Source: CAZPXZ01 sp965221505
Lineage (GTDB): Bacteria > Pseudomonadota > Alphaproteobacteria > Rhodobacterales > CAZPXZ01
DNA: 64,000 nucleotides
NCBI GenBank assembly: GCA_965221505.1
Contig: CBDCSI010000002.1
Span: 1,685,872 to 1,749,871, forward strand
Reading direction: 5' to 3'
Part shown: piece by piece, positions 9,311 to 18,896 of the stretch
Position numbering within the stretch: the first letter of the stretch is position 1
Layout of the letters: every line of letters begins with the position of its first letter
The notes under the pieces: model-generated
The model's input: the letters and a program-made list of their open reading frames with translations, nothing else
Database searches by the model: none
Told to the model about the DNA's origin: nothing
Position numbers and translations under genes: made by a program

Positions 9311-10197
9311 GCGCAGCGGCGAAAGGGCGGGGGCCGATCCCGCGGTTCGGCGCAGGTCCGACCGGCTGCCGGCGGATTCTGTCGATCGGCAATCCGGTCC
9401 TGGTCCACGCCGTTCTCCTGTTCTTTGTGGCGCTCTCCCTCTTCCCGATCTACCTGATGTTCAACGCGTCGCTGAAGTCGCAGGCGGAACTGTTCCGGCA
9501 CACCTTCTCGCTGCCGAAGGACCCGCGATGGTTCAATTTCCCGCTGATCTTCATCGAGCGGGAATACTACAAGAGCTTTATCAACAGCGTTATCCTGGCC
9601 TCTTCGACGACAATTCTGACGCTCGTTCTCTCCGTCTTTGCCGGCTATGCCTTCGCGCTGAAGAAATTCTTCGGCAAGCAGACCATGTTCCTGTCGGTCC
9701 TGATCGGGCTGATGGTCTCCGAAATCTCGATCCTGATACCGATCTACAACCTGCTCAAGGACCTCGATCTTCTGAACACCTTCGCCGGCCTGATCCTGCC
9801 GCAAACGGCGCTCGGACTGTCTTTCGGCATATTCCTGATCACGACCTTCTTCAAGGACGTACCGCGGGCGCTGATCGAGGCGGCCGTCTGCGACGGATGC
9901 AAGGACCTGCAGATCCTGTGGCACGTCATGATTCCGGTCGGGATGCCGGCGATCAAGGCGCTGGCCCTCATCGAGTTCTTGTGGGCCTGGAACAGCTTCT
10001 TCTTTCCGCTGGTCATCGCGACGCAGAAGGAGATCATGCCGCTCAGCGTCTCCATCATCGACTTCATGGGACGCTTCACCTTCAACTACGAGCTGATCGC
10101 CACCACCTGCGTGATCATGTTCGCGCCCATCCTGGCGCTCTACCTGCTCACGCAGGCGGGATTTCGGCGCGGGATCACCTTCGGCGCGATGAAATGA
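9307..10197 (+). CDS. ABC sugar transporter permease 2 (MalG/UgpE type)
   Basis: A 296-residue partner permease that starts at a GTG overlapping the previous stop. It has hydrophobic segments from VLLFFVALSLFPIYLMFNAS onward and an EAA-type coupling loop, EAAVCDGCKDLQILWHVMIP, before the last segments. The C-terminus FRRGITFGAMK is typical of MalG-like permeases. The N-terminal 25 residues before the first segment are basic and cytoplasmic. Confidence 0.9.
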   Translation: MSAAAKGRGPIPRFGAGPTGCRRILSIGNPVLVHAVLLFFVALSLFPIYLMFNASLKSQAELFRHTFSLPKDPRWFNFPLIFIEREYYKSFINSVILASSTTILTLVLSVFAGYAFALKKFFGKQTMFLSVLIGLMVSEISILIPIYNLLKDLDLLNTFAGLILPQTALGLSFGIFLITTFFKDVPRALIEAAVCDGCKDLQILWHVMIPVGMPAIKALALIEFLWAWNSFFFPLVIATQKEIMPLSVSIIDFMGRFTFNYELIATTCVIMFAPILALYLLTQAGFRRGITFGAMK

Positions 10198-10324
10198 AAC
10201 GGCGTTGCCGCGCATCCGGGAAGGCCTTCCGTCCTGCCGGAGACGGGGCGGCAGCCGGGCCCGTACCCGCTTCCGGTAGCGGACGGCGCGGACCGAACTG
10301 CGGGACAAGAGGGAGGAAGTTGCG

Positions 10325-11800
10325 ATGAGGCTACTTGGATTCAGACCGGAAGACAGCGAGGGCGCGGGCGACGCCATGCCGTTCTACCACGACGGCGTCT
10401 GGCACGTGTTCTTCCTCAAGACGCCGAAGGGCGCATGGGGGGTGATCGAGCGCCAGAAGAATACCCTCGCCCACATCGCGTCCCGGGACCTGGTGAATTG
10501 GGAAATCCTGCCGGACGCGATTCGGAAGGGACCGCCCGGGTCGGTGGACGGCGACGGTATCTGGACCGGCTCGGCGATTGAACACGAGGGGCGGTTCCAC
10601 TTCTACTACACGGGAAACCGGATCGCCGGCGGAAGCTCCTTCCAGCGCATTTGCCTTGCGACCAGCGACGACCTCGTGACCTGGACCAAGAACCCGGACA
10701 ACCCGGTAATCGAGCCGATCGCGGAGCGCTACGAGACGGTGGACTGGCGGGATCCGTTCGTATTCCGGGACGAGCGGGAGGGCTGCTTCCGGATGCTGAT
10801 TGCGACACGGGAGAAAGAGGGCCCGGTGCACCGCCGCGGGTGCATCGCGGAACTGCGCTCCCGCGATCTCGAATCCTGGGAGTGGGTGGAGTCGAACTGG
10901 ACCCGCCGCATCACCCACTGTCCGGAATGCCCGGAGACCTTCTACCTCGGCGACTACGCCTACCTGGTGTTCTCTCGCTATTCCGAACGCGCCCAGACCC
11001 TCTATCGCGTGGCGCGCAGCATGGACGGACCCTGGGAATCCCGGGCCCACGAGGCGATCGACGGGCGGCGGTTCTACGCGGCGAAATCCGCCAGCGACGG
11101 GAATCGTCGGGTTACCTTCGCCTGGGCGCACGACAAGATGAACCACGATCCCGACTCGACCTGGGAGTGGGGCGGCAGGTTCGCGTCGCCTCGGGAGCTG
11201 GTCTCCCAGCCGGGCGGAACGCTGACCACCCGGCTGGTGCCGGAGGTTGCCGCCGCCTACGACACCGACGTGGGATTCGGTCTCGAAGGCGCCTGGGGAA
11301 ATTGGGAGAGGGACGGGTCGACCGTACGCGCCGAGGCGCACAGCGGCTACGCCTACGCGACGCTGCAGGTTTCGCGCCAGGAGCTGATGCTGGAGACCGA
11401 GATCGAATTGCAGGGAGCGACCGACTCGGCCGGCATCCTGGTGGAAGCCGCGCCGGACATGGAATCGGGCTACTTCGTCGAGGTGAGCGGCAGCCGGGGC
11501 AGCGTCGCGCTTTGCCGGTGGCCGGTGGCCAAGGATCCGACCTGGCAGCAGATGTCCGGCGACCGGCGGGAGCCGGACATTGATACGCCGCTGGTGCAGC
11601 ACCGCATTCCGGTCCTGCCCGGGAACGGCCGAATTCCGGTGCGGCTGATCCGGTGCGGCGAGATGCTGGAGTGTTTCGTCGCGGATCAGGTCGCACTTAC
11701 CTACCGGATCTACGAGCGGACCGGGACCATGCTCGGCCTGTACGTGCAGGAAGGGGAGGCGACGTTCCGCAATTTGTCCGTCCGGCGCCCGGGAACGTGA
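10325..11800 (+). CDS. GH32-like glycoside hydrolase (beta-fructosidase fold), cytosolic
   Basis: A 491-residue five-bladed propeller enzyme followed by a C-terminal beta-sandwich (from about residue 320). The three clan J acidic positions can be placed: Asp16 in EGAGDAMPFYHDG, Asp143 in WRDPFVF and Glu201 in CPECPETF. DGIWTGSAIEHEGRFHFYYTG also fits. GH32 enzymes cleave fructose from sucrose or fructans by a retaining mechanism. There is no signal peptide, so it should act on imported sugar. The usual WMNDPNG nucleophile motif is diverged, so the substrate may differ from classic fructosides. A good Shine-Dalgarno (GGGAGGAAG) precedes the ATG. Confidence 0.8.
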   Translation: MRLLGFRPEDSEGAGDAMPFYHDGVWHVFFLKTPKGAWGVIERQKNTLAHIASRDLVNWEILPDAIRKGPPGSVDGDGIWTGSAIEHEGRFHFYYTGNRIAGGSSFQRICLATSDDLVTWTKNPDNPVIEPIAERYETVDWRDPFVFRDEREGCFRMLIATREKEGPVHRRGCIAELRSRDLESWEWVESNWTRRITHCPECPETFYLGDYAYLVFSRYSERAQTLYRVARSMDGPWESRAHEAIDGRRFYAAKSASDGNRRVTFAWAHDKMNHDPDSTWEWGGRFASPRELVSQPGGTLTTRLVPEVAAAYDTDVGFGLEGAWGNWERDGSTVRAEAHSGYAYATLQVSRQELMLETEIELQGATDSAGILVEAAPDMESGYFVEVSGSRGSVALCRWPVAKDPTWQQMSGDRREPDIDTPLVQHRIPVLPGNGRIPVRLIRCGEMLECFVADQVALTYRIYERTGTMLGLYVQEGEATFRNLSVRRPGT

Positions 11801-11872
11801 CACCTGCCCGAGCCGGAACGGAATTCGGCGGCCGGCGGAAGGGCACGGCCGCCGCCGATACGGGAGAGCGAG

Positions 11873-12991
11873 ATGGAGACGGGTGAAGGACCCGCAACGA
11901 CGGTCCGGGTCTCGGAAATGGTCAAGAACATCGGCCGGACGAAAGTCCTGAAGGGAGTCGACCTCGAAGTCCCGGCCGGCGAGTTCGTAGTGGTTCTCGG
12001 CCCTTCCGGCTGCGGCAAGACAACGCTCCTGCGGATCGTCGCCGGGCTCGAGCGACCGACCCGGGGCGAGATCTTCTTTTCCGGCGACCGCGTCACCGAC
12101 CTGGAGCCGAAGGAGCGCAACATCGCGATGGTGTTTCAGAACTACGCCCTCTATCCGCACATGACCGCCTACGAGAACCAGGCGTTCAGCCTCAAGATTG
12201 CGCGGAACAGCCGTAGCGCGATCGACGGCGCGGTACGACGGACAGCCGGAATGCTCGGCCTCGAACGGCTGCTGACCCGGCTTCCCCGCGAGCTCTCGGG
12301 CGGTCAACGGCAGCGCGTGGCGATGGGTCGGGCCATCGTGCGGTCGCCGAGGGTGTTCCTGTTCGACGAGCCGTTATCCAACCTGGACGCCAAACTCCGG
12401 GTGCAGATGCGGGTGGAGATCAAGGATCTCCATCGGAGTCTCGGCGCCACCTCGATCTACGTAACCCACGATCAGGTCGAAGCCATGACCATGGCCGACC
12501 GCATCGTCGTGATGAACGCCGGACGGATCGAGCAGGTGGGGATGCCGCTGGAAATCTTCGACCGGCCGGCCAACCGCTTCGTCGCGGGCTTTACCGGATC
12601 CCCGGCAATGAATTTTTTCCCGGCTTCCGTGGAAGCGAACGGCTCCGGCGTGACGGCCCGGTTCGGCGAGCGTCAGAGCGTCCCGCTGCGGGCGGAATTC
12701 GGCGCGCAAGGGGGGCGGAGCGTGGAAGCGGGAATCCGGCCTCATCACCTGGCCGTCGCCGAGGGCGGATCGCTGCGTGCCGCAGTCAAGAGCGTTCAGC
12801 CTACCGGCGTGGAGACCATCGTCGTCTGCGAGGCGGGCGGGCGGGAGCTGGTCATGCAAACGCTGGACCGTACGCCGCTGCGGGAAGGCGAGCGTATCCG
12901 GCTCGGCGTGAGGCCCGACGACGTGCACCTGTTCGATTCCGGGACCGGCGAGCGAATCGAAGCGCGAGCGCCGGAGGTCGGAGGAGACTGA
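11873..12991 (+). CDS. ABC sugar transporter ATPase (MalK/UgpC type)
   Basis: A 372-residue ATP-binding subunit with Walker A GPSGCGKT at 43-50, the Q-loop VFQNYALYPHMTAYEN, signature LSGGQRQRVAMGRA, Walker B VFLFDEP and the switch histidine in YVTHDQVEAMTMADR. The C-terminal 130 residues form the TOBE/regulatory domain seen in MalK homologues. It completes the importer encoded at 7006-10197. Confidence 0.93.
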   Translation: METGEGPATTVRVSEMVKNIGRTKVLKGVDLEVPAGEFVVVLGPSGCGKTTLLRIVAGLERPTRGEIFFSGDRVTDLEPKERNIAMVFQNYALYPHMTAYENQAFSLKIARNSRSAIDGAVRRTAGMLGLERLLTRLPRELSGGQRQRVAMGRAIVRSPRVFLFDEPLSNLDAKLRVQMRVEIKDLHRSLGATSIYVTHDQVEAMTMADRIVVMNAGRIEQVGMPLEIFDRPANRFVAGFTGSPAMNFFPASVEANGSGVTARFGERQSVPLRAEFGAQGGRSVEAGIRPHHLAVAEGGSLRAAVKSVQPTGVETIVVCEAGGRELVMQTLDRTPLREGERIRLGVRPDDVHLFDSGTGERIEARAPEVGGD

Positions 12992-13025
12992 TCGGCAACA
13001 ACCGTCCGGCGGAGGGAGGAGAATC

Positions 13026-14474
13026 ATGGACCATTGGACGATAGAGCGCGCAAGTCACCGGATCCCGCTGGTCCTGCACAACCCGGGTTGCCGCGCGCGA
13101 GCGGACGAACCGGCGGAGGTCGCGATCCACTTCTCGACGTTCGGTCCGTCGAGCGAGGGGCTGAGCATGACCGATTCCGCCGGCGATCCGGTCCCCTGTC
13201 AGGTGCTGGACGCGAGCGCATCCGAACCGGGGCGGTTGAGGTTCGCCAATCTGTGCTTCTTGGCCAATTTTGTTGAAGGCCAGGAATCCGCCGACTACTA
13301 CCTGTACCTGTCCGAGCGAGCGTTGGACGGCGGCGAGCCGGACGGAATACGGCAGGAAGCCCCCGTCCTGGAGGACGGCTACCGGCGTCTCGACACCGGC
13401 GCGTACACGATCGAACTCTGTACAGGCACGGCCGGCGGGGACGGCGGCAGCAAGTGGGGAATACGCCATTTCGAACACAACCGGCAGCGGGTCAACCTGA
13501 TCCACCGGAACGGCAACGCGTTCGGAGGCGTGTACGGGCCTTTCTTCACGCCCGAGAACGGACTGGTCAACCCGCCGGCACACGCGGTGGCGGAGTTCGA
13601 GCCGCTGGCCGAGGGTCCGGTGGTTTGCGAGTACCGGATGCGGGTCCGGGTGCCCGACGGGCTGAGGCCGGAGTTGCGGGGCAAGAACCTGGACGTGCGC
13701 TGGCGCTTCCATTACCGGTCCCACTGGTTCGTGCGCAGCTACTACCCGGACGACTACGAGACGGTCATCGACGGGCGCGAATGCCGCAACCGAATCACGG
13801 TGGGCGACGAGATCGAGAGCGGCAAGGGAAACCTGCTCCTCTCCGCCTACAAGCACCAAGACGGCACGGCATACCGTGCCGGAGACCTCTACGCCGAGAT
13901 CCTGCTCGCCCGGATCGAGGATCTGAAGCGGCGCGAACCGGAACTGATCGCGCAAGCAATGGACCGCCTCGGCATCGATCCGGCCGAAGCGCCGTCCGAA
14001 TGGAGCTGGGACCACTACTGGCGCCTGTTCTGCGTCGTCGAGGCCTTGCTGCCCGAGGAGGTCCTGCGCGAGGAAACGGAGCGGATCTGGAAATCCGCCA
14101 ACGACGTCGTGTGGTCGGACGCGCAGCGAAACCTGATGAAATACACGGAAGATTTCGTCGACGTGAACCGCGAGCCGACCCAGACGATTTTTCCGCTCAA
14201 CGCGCGCAAGACCTGCGAGTACAGCCCTCTGACGGGGTATTCCTTCGTGCGATACGTGAACCGGACCGTACCCCGTATGCAGATCGTCCAGCGTCACGAT
14301 TCCGGTTGGGTCAATTGGGGCACCAACGGCGAGAACGAGTATCCGGAACTGCCTTCGGGTTCCACCATCTGGTCGGCCTACGGGCAATTCGACGACTGGG
14401 AGGCGGAAGCCGGGAACATGGAGAATCCGGTCGCGGTCAGCGTCCGGCCTTTAGAGCGGCACTACCGAATCTGA
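13026..14474 (+). CDS. Uncharacterised 482-residue protein of the carbohydrate operon
   Basis: I do not recognise this family with certainty. The protein is soluble, has no signal peptide, and is rich in aromatic and acidic residues. It looks mainly beta in the first two thirds (DGYRRLDTGAYTIEL, DVRWRFHYRSHWFVRSYYP), with a helical insertion at about 300-360. The opening MDHWTIERASHRIPLVLHNP and the paired beta segments recall the beta-rich N-terminal domains of some polysaccharide lyases and esterase accessory proteins, but no catalytic motif can be pointed to. A strong GGAGGGAGGAG ribosome site precedes the ATG. It lies between the ATPase and the dehydrogenase, so a role in processing the imported sugar is likely (inference). 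Confidence 0.7.
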   Translation: MDHWTIERASHRIPLVLHNPGCRARADEPAEVAIHFSTFGPSSEGLSMTDSAGDPVPCQVLDASASEPGRLRFANLCFLANFVEGQESADYYLYLSERALDGGEPDGIRQEAPVLEDGYRRLDTGAYTIELCTGTAGGDGGSKWGIRHFEHNRQRVNLIHRNGNAFGGVYGPFFTPENGLVNPPAHAVAEFEPLAEGPVVCEYRMRVRVPDGLRPELRGKNLDVRWRFHYRSHWFVRSYYPDDYETVIDGRECRNRITVGDEIESGKGNLLLSAYKHQDGTAYRAGDLYAEILLARIEDLKRREPELIAQAMDRLGIDPAEAPSEWSWDHYWRLFCVVEALLPEEVLREETERIWKSANDVVWSDAQRNLMKYTEDFVDVNREPTQTIFPLNARKTCEYSPLTGYSFVRYVNRTVPRMQIVQRHDSGWVNWGTNGENEYPELPSGSTIWSAYGQFDDWEAEAGNMENPVAVSVRPLERHYRI

Positions 14475-14595
14475 CCGCCCTCGTCAGCCGGCGCACGGTT
14501 CCGGCGGGCGTCGCGCAGGGGCGTACCGCGGGGCCGAGCGTTTCTTGCGCCGCGGGGACGGTTCGGATTGGAGAAGACAGGATCGGAGACGCCAG

Positions 14596-15627
14596 ATGGC
14601 CAGCATGACCGCGGTGTACCTGCCGGGAGACCGGCGGGTCGAAGTCCGCAGCGTCGCGGTTCCGAAGCCGGGACCGGACGAGGTCTTGATCGAGATCAAG
14701 GCTTCCTGCATTTGCCGCAGCGACCTGAGCCTCTACTACGGAAACGCGGTGGTCGGCGGCGAGGCGGCCGGCCGATGCATCACCGGGCACGAACCCGCAG
14801 GCGAGGTGGTGGAGGTGGGCGCGGACGTCCGGGGATTCGGCATCGGCGACCGCGCTGCCGCATATCTCGCCATAGGGTGCGGACATTGCGCGTTTTGCCG
14901 GCAGGGAAACCATCACCACTGTCCGACCTGGAAGTGTCTCGGATTTACCGCCGACGGCGGGAATGCGGAGTTCCTGAAGGTTCCTGCCCGCAACTTGCTG
15001 AAGACTCCGTCGCACATGTCGCATCTGGCTGCGGCGATTTCCACCGACGCGTTTGGAACGCTGTTTTCCGCCTGCCGGAAGCTCGGCGTCAACGGCCTGT
15101 CGCGGGTCGGGATCTGGGGGCTCGGGCCGATGGGATCGAGCGGCGTGCTCGCGGCGCACGCCATGGGCGGCAGCGTCGTCGCGCTGGACCCGATGGAAAA
15201 TCGCCGGAAGTTCGCGGCCGGACTCGGCGCCGACCTCGTGCTCGATCCGAAGGACCCGCAGGCGGTCGATCGCGTGCGGGAGTTTGCCGGGGGAGACGGT
15301 CTGGACAGCGCGATCGACTGTTCCGGCAATTCGGCGGCGCACAATATGGCGCTGGACGCCTTGGCGCCGTTCGGCCGGCTGGCGATGATCGGCGAAGCGC
15401 AGGAGACCACCATTCGCCCGAGCGACCACATGATCCGCAAGCAACTCAGCGCGTTCGGTTCTTGGTACTTCGCGACGAACGAGTATTCGGACATTCTCGC
15501 CCTGATCGAGCGGAAGAACGTGGATCTCGAGCGTCTTGCCACGCATACCTTCCGCCTCGACGAAGCCGAGACCGCGTTTCGGATGTTCGACGATCGCGAG
15601 ACGGAAAAGGCCGTGTTCGTCCGCTGA
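14596..15627 (+). CDS. Zinc-dependent medium-chain alcohol/polyol dehydrogenase
   Basis: A 343-residue MDR-family oxidoreductase. The catalytic zinc site is formed by Cys in ASCICRSD and the GHEPAGEV histidine-glutamate. The structural zinc loop has GCGHCAFCRQGNHHHC. The nucleotide-binding part is GIWGLGPMGSSG, followed by the acidic ALDPME end that favours NAD. The chosen ATG follows GGAG at suitable spacing, and an ATG three codons later is equally possible. As the last gene of the locus it probably oxidises a sugar or polyol released upstream. Confidence 0.85.
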   Translation: MASMTAVYLPGDRRVEVRSVAVPKPGPDEVLIEIKASCICRSDLSLYYGNAVVGGEAAGRCITGHEPAGEVVEVGADVRGFGIGDRAAAYLAIGCGHCAFCRQGNHHHCPTWKCLGFTADGGNAEFLKVPARNLLKTPSHMSHLAAAISTDAFGTLFSACRKLGVNGLSRVGIWGLGPMGSSGVLAAHAMGGSVVALDPMENRRKFAAGLGADLVLDPKDPQAVDRVREFAGGDGLDSAIDCSGNSAAHNMALDALAPFGRLAMIGEAQETTIRPSDHMIRKQLSAFGSWYFATNEYSDILALIERKNVDLERLATHTFRLDEAETAFRMFDDRETEKAVFVR

Positions 15628-15910
15628 CCGGACGCGGCGACCGGTGCACGGAAATCGGCAGCCGGCGTCGGGAAGTCTTGCCGCAATTCCCGGCGGGTGC
15701 GCCCCCCGAATTCTGCAAGCGAATTGACTGCGGGCGAGAATCCGGGTATTCCGTTCATGCTCTGAGGTTCGCCGCACGGATGCGGGATTTGACGTCCGGG
15801 GCCGCATGGCTGCGGCCGGGACGGGACGACGGATTCTTGGGGCGCGATCCTTACTCCTCGGACCGGTTCGCGCAATCGCCGGACCCCCTCTCGCCGATGC
15901 GGAGAACGCC

Positions 15911-16447
15911 ATGAACGTCAACGCCATTCCGGCCGGCAAGAACGTGCCGACCGACATCAACGTCGTGATCGAGATCCCCGGCGGCGCCGGGGGCGGCGGA
16001 CCGGTCAAGTACGAGATCGACAAGGATTCCGGCGCCGTAATGGTCGACCGCATCGTGCCCACCCCGATGTACTACCCCTGCAACTACGGGTTTATCCCCA
16101 ACACGCTGCACGACGACGGCGATCCGACGGACGTCCTGGTGCGCACCGACGTGGCGCTTTCGCCCGGCGTGGTGATCCGCTGCCGGCCCATCGGCGTCCT
16201 CAACATGGAGGACGAGGCCGGCGTCGACGACAAGATCGTCGCCGTTCCGCACGACAAGGTGGACGCGTTCCAGCGCCATATCCGCGACGTGTCGGACCTT
16301 CCCGAGGTCGAGCGCGAGCGGATCAAGCATTTCTTCGAACGCTACAAGGACCTCGAGCCGGAGAAGTGGGTCAAGGTGACCGGCTGGCAGGGGCGCGAGG
16401 AGGCCGAAGCCGTCATCCTCCGCTCCTTCGAGGCCGCCGGCAAATAG
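15911..16447 (+). CDS. ppa: Inorganic pyrophosphatase
   Basis: A soluble family I pyrophosphatase of 178 residues, the standard alphaproteobacterial length. It hydrolyses pyrophosphate to phosphate in the cytosol. The metal-binding signature DDGDPTDVLV is intact, as are VKYEIDKDSG and the C-terminal EKWVKVTGWQGREEAEAVI. The ATG at 15911 gives the usual MNVNAIPAGKNVPTDINVV start. Confidence 0.96.
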   Translation: MNVNAIPAGKNVPTDINVVIEIPGGAGGGGPVKYEIDKDSGAVMVDRIVPTPMYYPCNYGFIPNTLHDDGDPTDVLVRTDVALSPGVVIRCRPIGVLNMEDEAGVDDKIVAVPHDKVDAFQRHIRDVSDLPEVERERIKHFFERYKDLEPEKWVKVTGWQGREEAEAVILRSFEAAGK

Positions 16448-16479
16448 GTTCCGGGCGCGTGCCCGGATCGCGGGTCGCC

Positions 16480-17271
16480 ATGGAGGAAAGCGGCGCCTCC
16501 GTTTCGCGGCTCCTCGCGATCATGGCGCAACTCCGCGACCCGGAGACCGGTTGTCCCTGGGACGTACGCCAGGACTTCCGCTCCATCGCGCCCTACACGG
16601 TCGAGGAAGCCTACGAGGTCGCGGACGCCATCCGTCGCGACGACATGGCGGCGTTGCGTTCGGAACTCGGAGACCTGCTCCTGCAGGTGGTCTACCACGC
16701 CCAGATGGCGAAGGAGCGTGGCGCCTTCGACTTCGCCGACGTGGCGGAGGCGATCTCGGACAAGATGGTGCGCCGCCATCCGCACGTCTTCGGCGACGGA
16801 GAGCGGCGCGCCTCGTTCGGCGCCGCGGACTGGGACCGCGAGAAGGCGAAAGAGTCGGGCGGTGCGCCGAAGAGCGCGATCGACGGGGCGGCGAGCCCCG
16901 AGGCGCCGCTCGCGCGCGCCATGACGCTCGGACAGCGGGCGGCGCGCGTCGGCTTCGACTGGGAAGACGCGGAGGGGACCTACGCCAAGATCGACGAGGA
17001 GATTCGGGAGCTGCGCCAGGCCGGCGACGCGTCAGGCCGCCAGGAGGAGCTCGGCGATCTCCTGTTCGCCGTCGTGAGCCTCGCCCGCCATCTCGGCGTC
17101 GATCCCGAATCCGCGTTGCGGCGGGCGAACCGGAAGTTCGAGGACCGGTTCCGGCGGATGGAGCGGACGCTTGCGGAGCGGGGCGAGATCTTGGCAGCGC
17201 TCGGGATCGAGGAACTCGAGGCGGCGTGGAGCGAGGTGAAGGAAGCCGCGGAGGCTAATTCTTCCACTTGA
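16480..17271 (+). CDS. mazG: Nucleoside triphosphate pyrophosphohydrolase MazG
   Basis: A 263-residue house-cleaning enzyme that converts (d)NTPs to monophosphate and pyrophosphate. It has two MazG repeats. The first has LRDPETGCPWD and EEAYEVADAI plus SELGDLLLQVVYHAQMA, with the metal-binding EExxE-like and ELGD elements. The second has EELGDLLFAVVSLARHLG. An upstream GTG at 16459 could add seven residues. Its 3' end overlaps the convergent redoxin gene by 17 bases. Confidence 0.93.
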   Translation: MEESGASVSRLLAIMAQLRDPETGCPWDVRQDFRSIAPYTVEEAYEVADAIRRDDMAALRSELGDLLLQVVYHAQMAKERGAFDFADVAEAISDKMVRRHPHVFGDGERRASFGAADWDREKAKESGGAPKSAIDGAASPEAPLARAMTLGQRAARVGFDWEDAEGTYAKIDEEIRELRQAGDASGRQEELGDLLFAVVSLARHLGVDPESALRRANRKFEDRFRRMERTLAERGEILAALGIEELEAAWSEVKEAAEANSST

Positions 17272-17812
17272 TGGAGCAGCCCATCGACGGGACCTGGTCC
17301 TCGGGGCCGTGGCCGGTCTCGGCGATCTGCAGCATGGCTTCGACCAGCTCCCGGCGCATGCCTTCGGGACGCGGATTGCGCCCGGCGGCGTCGAGGCGTC
17401 CCCGGAACTGAAGGCCGAGATCGGCGTCGAATCCGAAGAAATCCGGCGTACAGGCGGCGTCGTAGGCGCGGGCCACTTCCTGGCTCTCGTCGTGCAGATA
17501 CGGAAACGGGAACCCGTGGCGCTCGGCGAAGGCCTGCATGTTCTCGAAGGAGTCGTCCGGGTAGGTGTCGGCGTCGTTGGCGCAGATGGCCGCCACGCCG
17601 ATTCCCGCGTCGAGCAGCTCGCCCGCGTCCGCGACCAGCCGGTCGACGACGCTGGTCACGTACGGGCAGTGGTTGCAGATGAACATGACCAGGGTGCCGT
17701 TCTTCCCGGCGATGCCTTCGAGCGCGTAGTTCCTGCCGTCGACGGCAGGCAGGTCGAAGGCCGGCGCCTTCCATCCGAAGTCGCAGGCGGGGGGCGAAAC
17801 GGCCATGATCAT
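17255..17812 (-). CDS. Thioredoxin-fold redoxin family protein
   Basis: A 185-residue AhpC/TSA-Redoxin-type protein. The nucleotide order gives GKNGTLVMFICNHCPYV, where Cys-Asn-His-Cys replaces the usual thioredoxin WCxxC. The C-terminal MGCSIKWKN is typical of this subfamily, which is found widely in proteobacteria but has little biochemistry. There is no signal peptide, so it is probably cytosolic. It could reduce peroxides or disulfides, and the partner is unknown. Confidence 0.88.
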   Translation of the reverse strand: MIMAVSPPACDFGWKAPAFDLPAVDGRNYALEGIAGKNGTLVMFICNHCPYVTSVVDRLVADAGELLDAGIGVAAICANDADTYPDDSFENMQAFAERHGFPFPYLHDESQEVARAYDAACTPDFFGFDADLGLQFRGRLDAAGRNPRPEGMRRELVEAMLQIAETGHGPEDQVPSMGCSIKWKN

Positions 17813-17965
17813 GTCTCCCTGGAAGCTGGATTGCGGGTTTCGGTCTGGAGCGAACCCGACCGCATTGTAGCCCGAAGTCCGAAGATTGCCCGCCGGGGCG
17901 CCCGGAATGCGGGAGCGCCCCGGCAGAAGCGGCGACGGGTCGTTCGCCCCGCCGCCGCCGTTCGG

Positions 17966-18421
17966 TCAGGCCGCCGCGATTTCCTCCACCCGGTTGATGG
18001 AGATCTTCCGCGGCTTCAGTGCCTCCGGAATCTCGCGGACGAGATCCACGTGGAGCAGCCCGTTCTCCAGCGCGGCGCTGGTCACCTTGACGTTGGCGTC
18101 GAGCTCGAAGCGCTTTTCGAACGACCGCTCGGCGATTCCCCGGTAGAGGAAGTCGCGGCCCTTCTCCCTGGCGGTGTCCTTGCGGGACGCGGAGATCGTC
18201 AGCCGACCCTCGCGGGTCTCGATGTCGATGTCGGACTCGCCGAATCCGGCCACCGCGAGCGAGATCCGATAGGCGTCGTCGCCGGTCTTCTCCACGTTGA
18301 AGGGCGGGTAGGCGGTCGCGGCGGCGTCGGCCCGCGAGAGCGAGTTCATCGTCGACGCGAGCCGGTCGAAACCGACCGAAGCGCGGTACAGCGGCGAGAG
18401 GTCGAGCGTTCTCATGTTCAT
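17966..18421 (-). CDS. Small heat shock protein, Hsp20/alpha-crystallin (IbpA type)
   Basis: A 151-residue ATP-independent holdase. The alpha-crystallin domain (about 37-130) includes PPFNVEKTGDDAYRISLAVAGF, EGRLTISASRK, RGIAERSFEKRFELDANVKV and LENGLLHVDLVREIPE. The start at 18421 (MNMRTLDLSPLYRASVGFD) follows an AGGAGG ribosome site. The upstream frame remains open but lacks the family signature, so it was not included. Confidence 0.95.
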   Translation of the reverse strand: MNMRTLDLSPLYRASVGFDRLASTMNSLSRADAAATAYPPFNVEKTGDDAYRISLAVAGFGESDIDIETREGRLTISASRKDTAREKGRDFLYRGIAERSFEKRFELDANVKVTSAALENGLLHVDLVREIPEALKPRKISINRVEEIAAA

Positions 18422-18896
18422 GTCAAATCCTCCTGATTGAAGCGATTCCTCCGCTTGGGAGGCTCCCCGATCGGACGCCTCCGGCGGAACTGGGCGCCGG
18501 GTTCGATTACGACCCCCGGCACCCGATACATGGGGTCGAAGCGGCCTCCGCGCAAGGGGTGCGTCCGCCGATATCCGCGCGCTGCGGCGTTCGGAGCCGC
18601 AAGTCACGGGATGGGTCCTGTCCTCCGAATTCCGAGACCGGCCGCAGCCGCGCGCTCGGCCCGGCACGCGTTCGCTCTGCGACCGTCCGGCGACGGCGAA
18701 AGCGGCCGATTGGCCTTCCATGCGCGCGTCGGCAGGCTCCGGAAGGCCGGACTTCGACATGCGGACGCAATATCCCGGCGGTATCCCCGGCCCGGCGCAG
18801 GCGGTATGTTGCAAGGGTGTGCAGGGGTCGGCGGACGGAGACCGTGCCGTCGGGCTCCGACCGCACGCGGACCGCAACGGAAGCGGGAGCCCGGAC
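18422..18896. other. Divergent intergenic region between hsp20 and an ABC operon
   Basis: A 475-base stretch between two divergent transcription units. Both promoters should be here, but no confident hexamer pair or heat-shock CIRCE/ROSE-type element was identified by eye. The reading frames crossing it are compositional. Confidence 0.5.
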
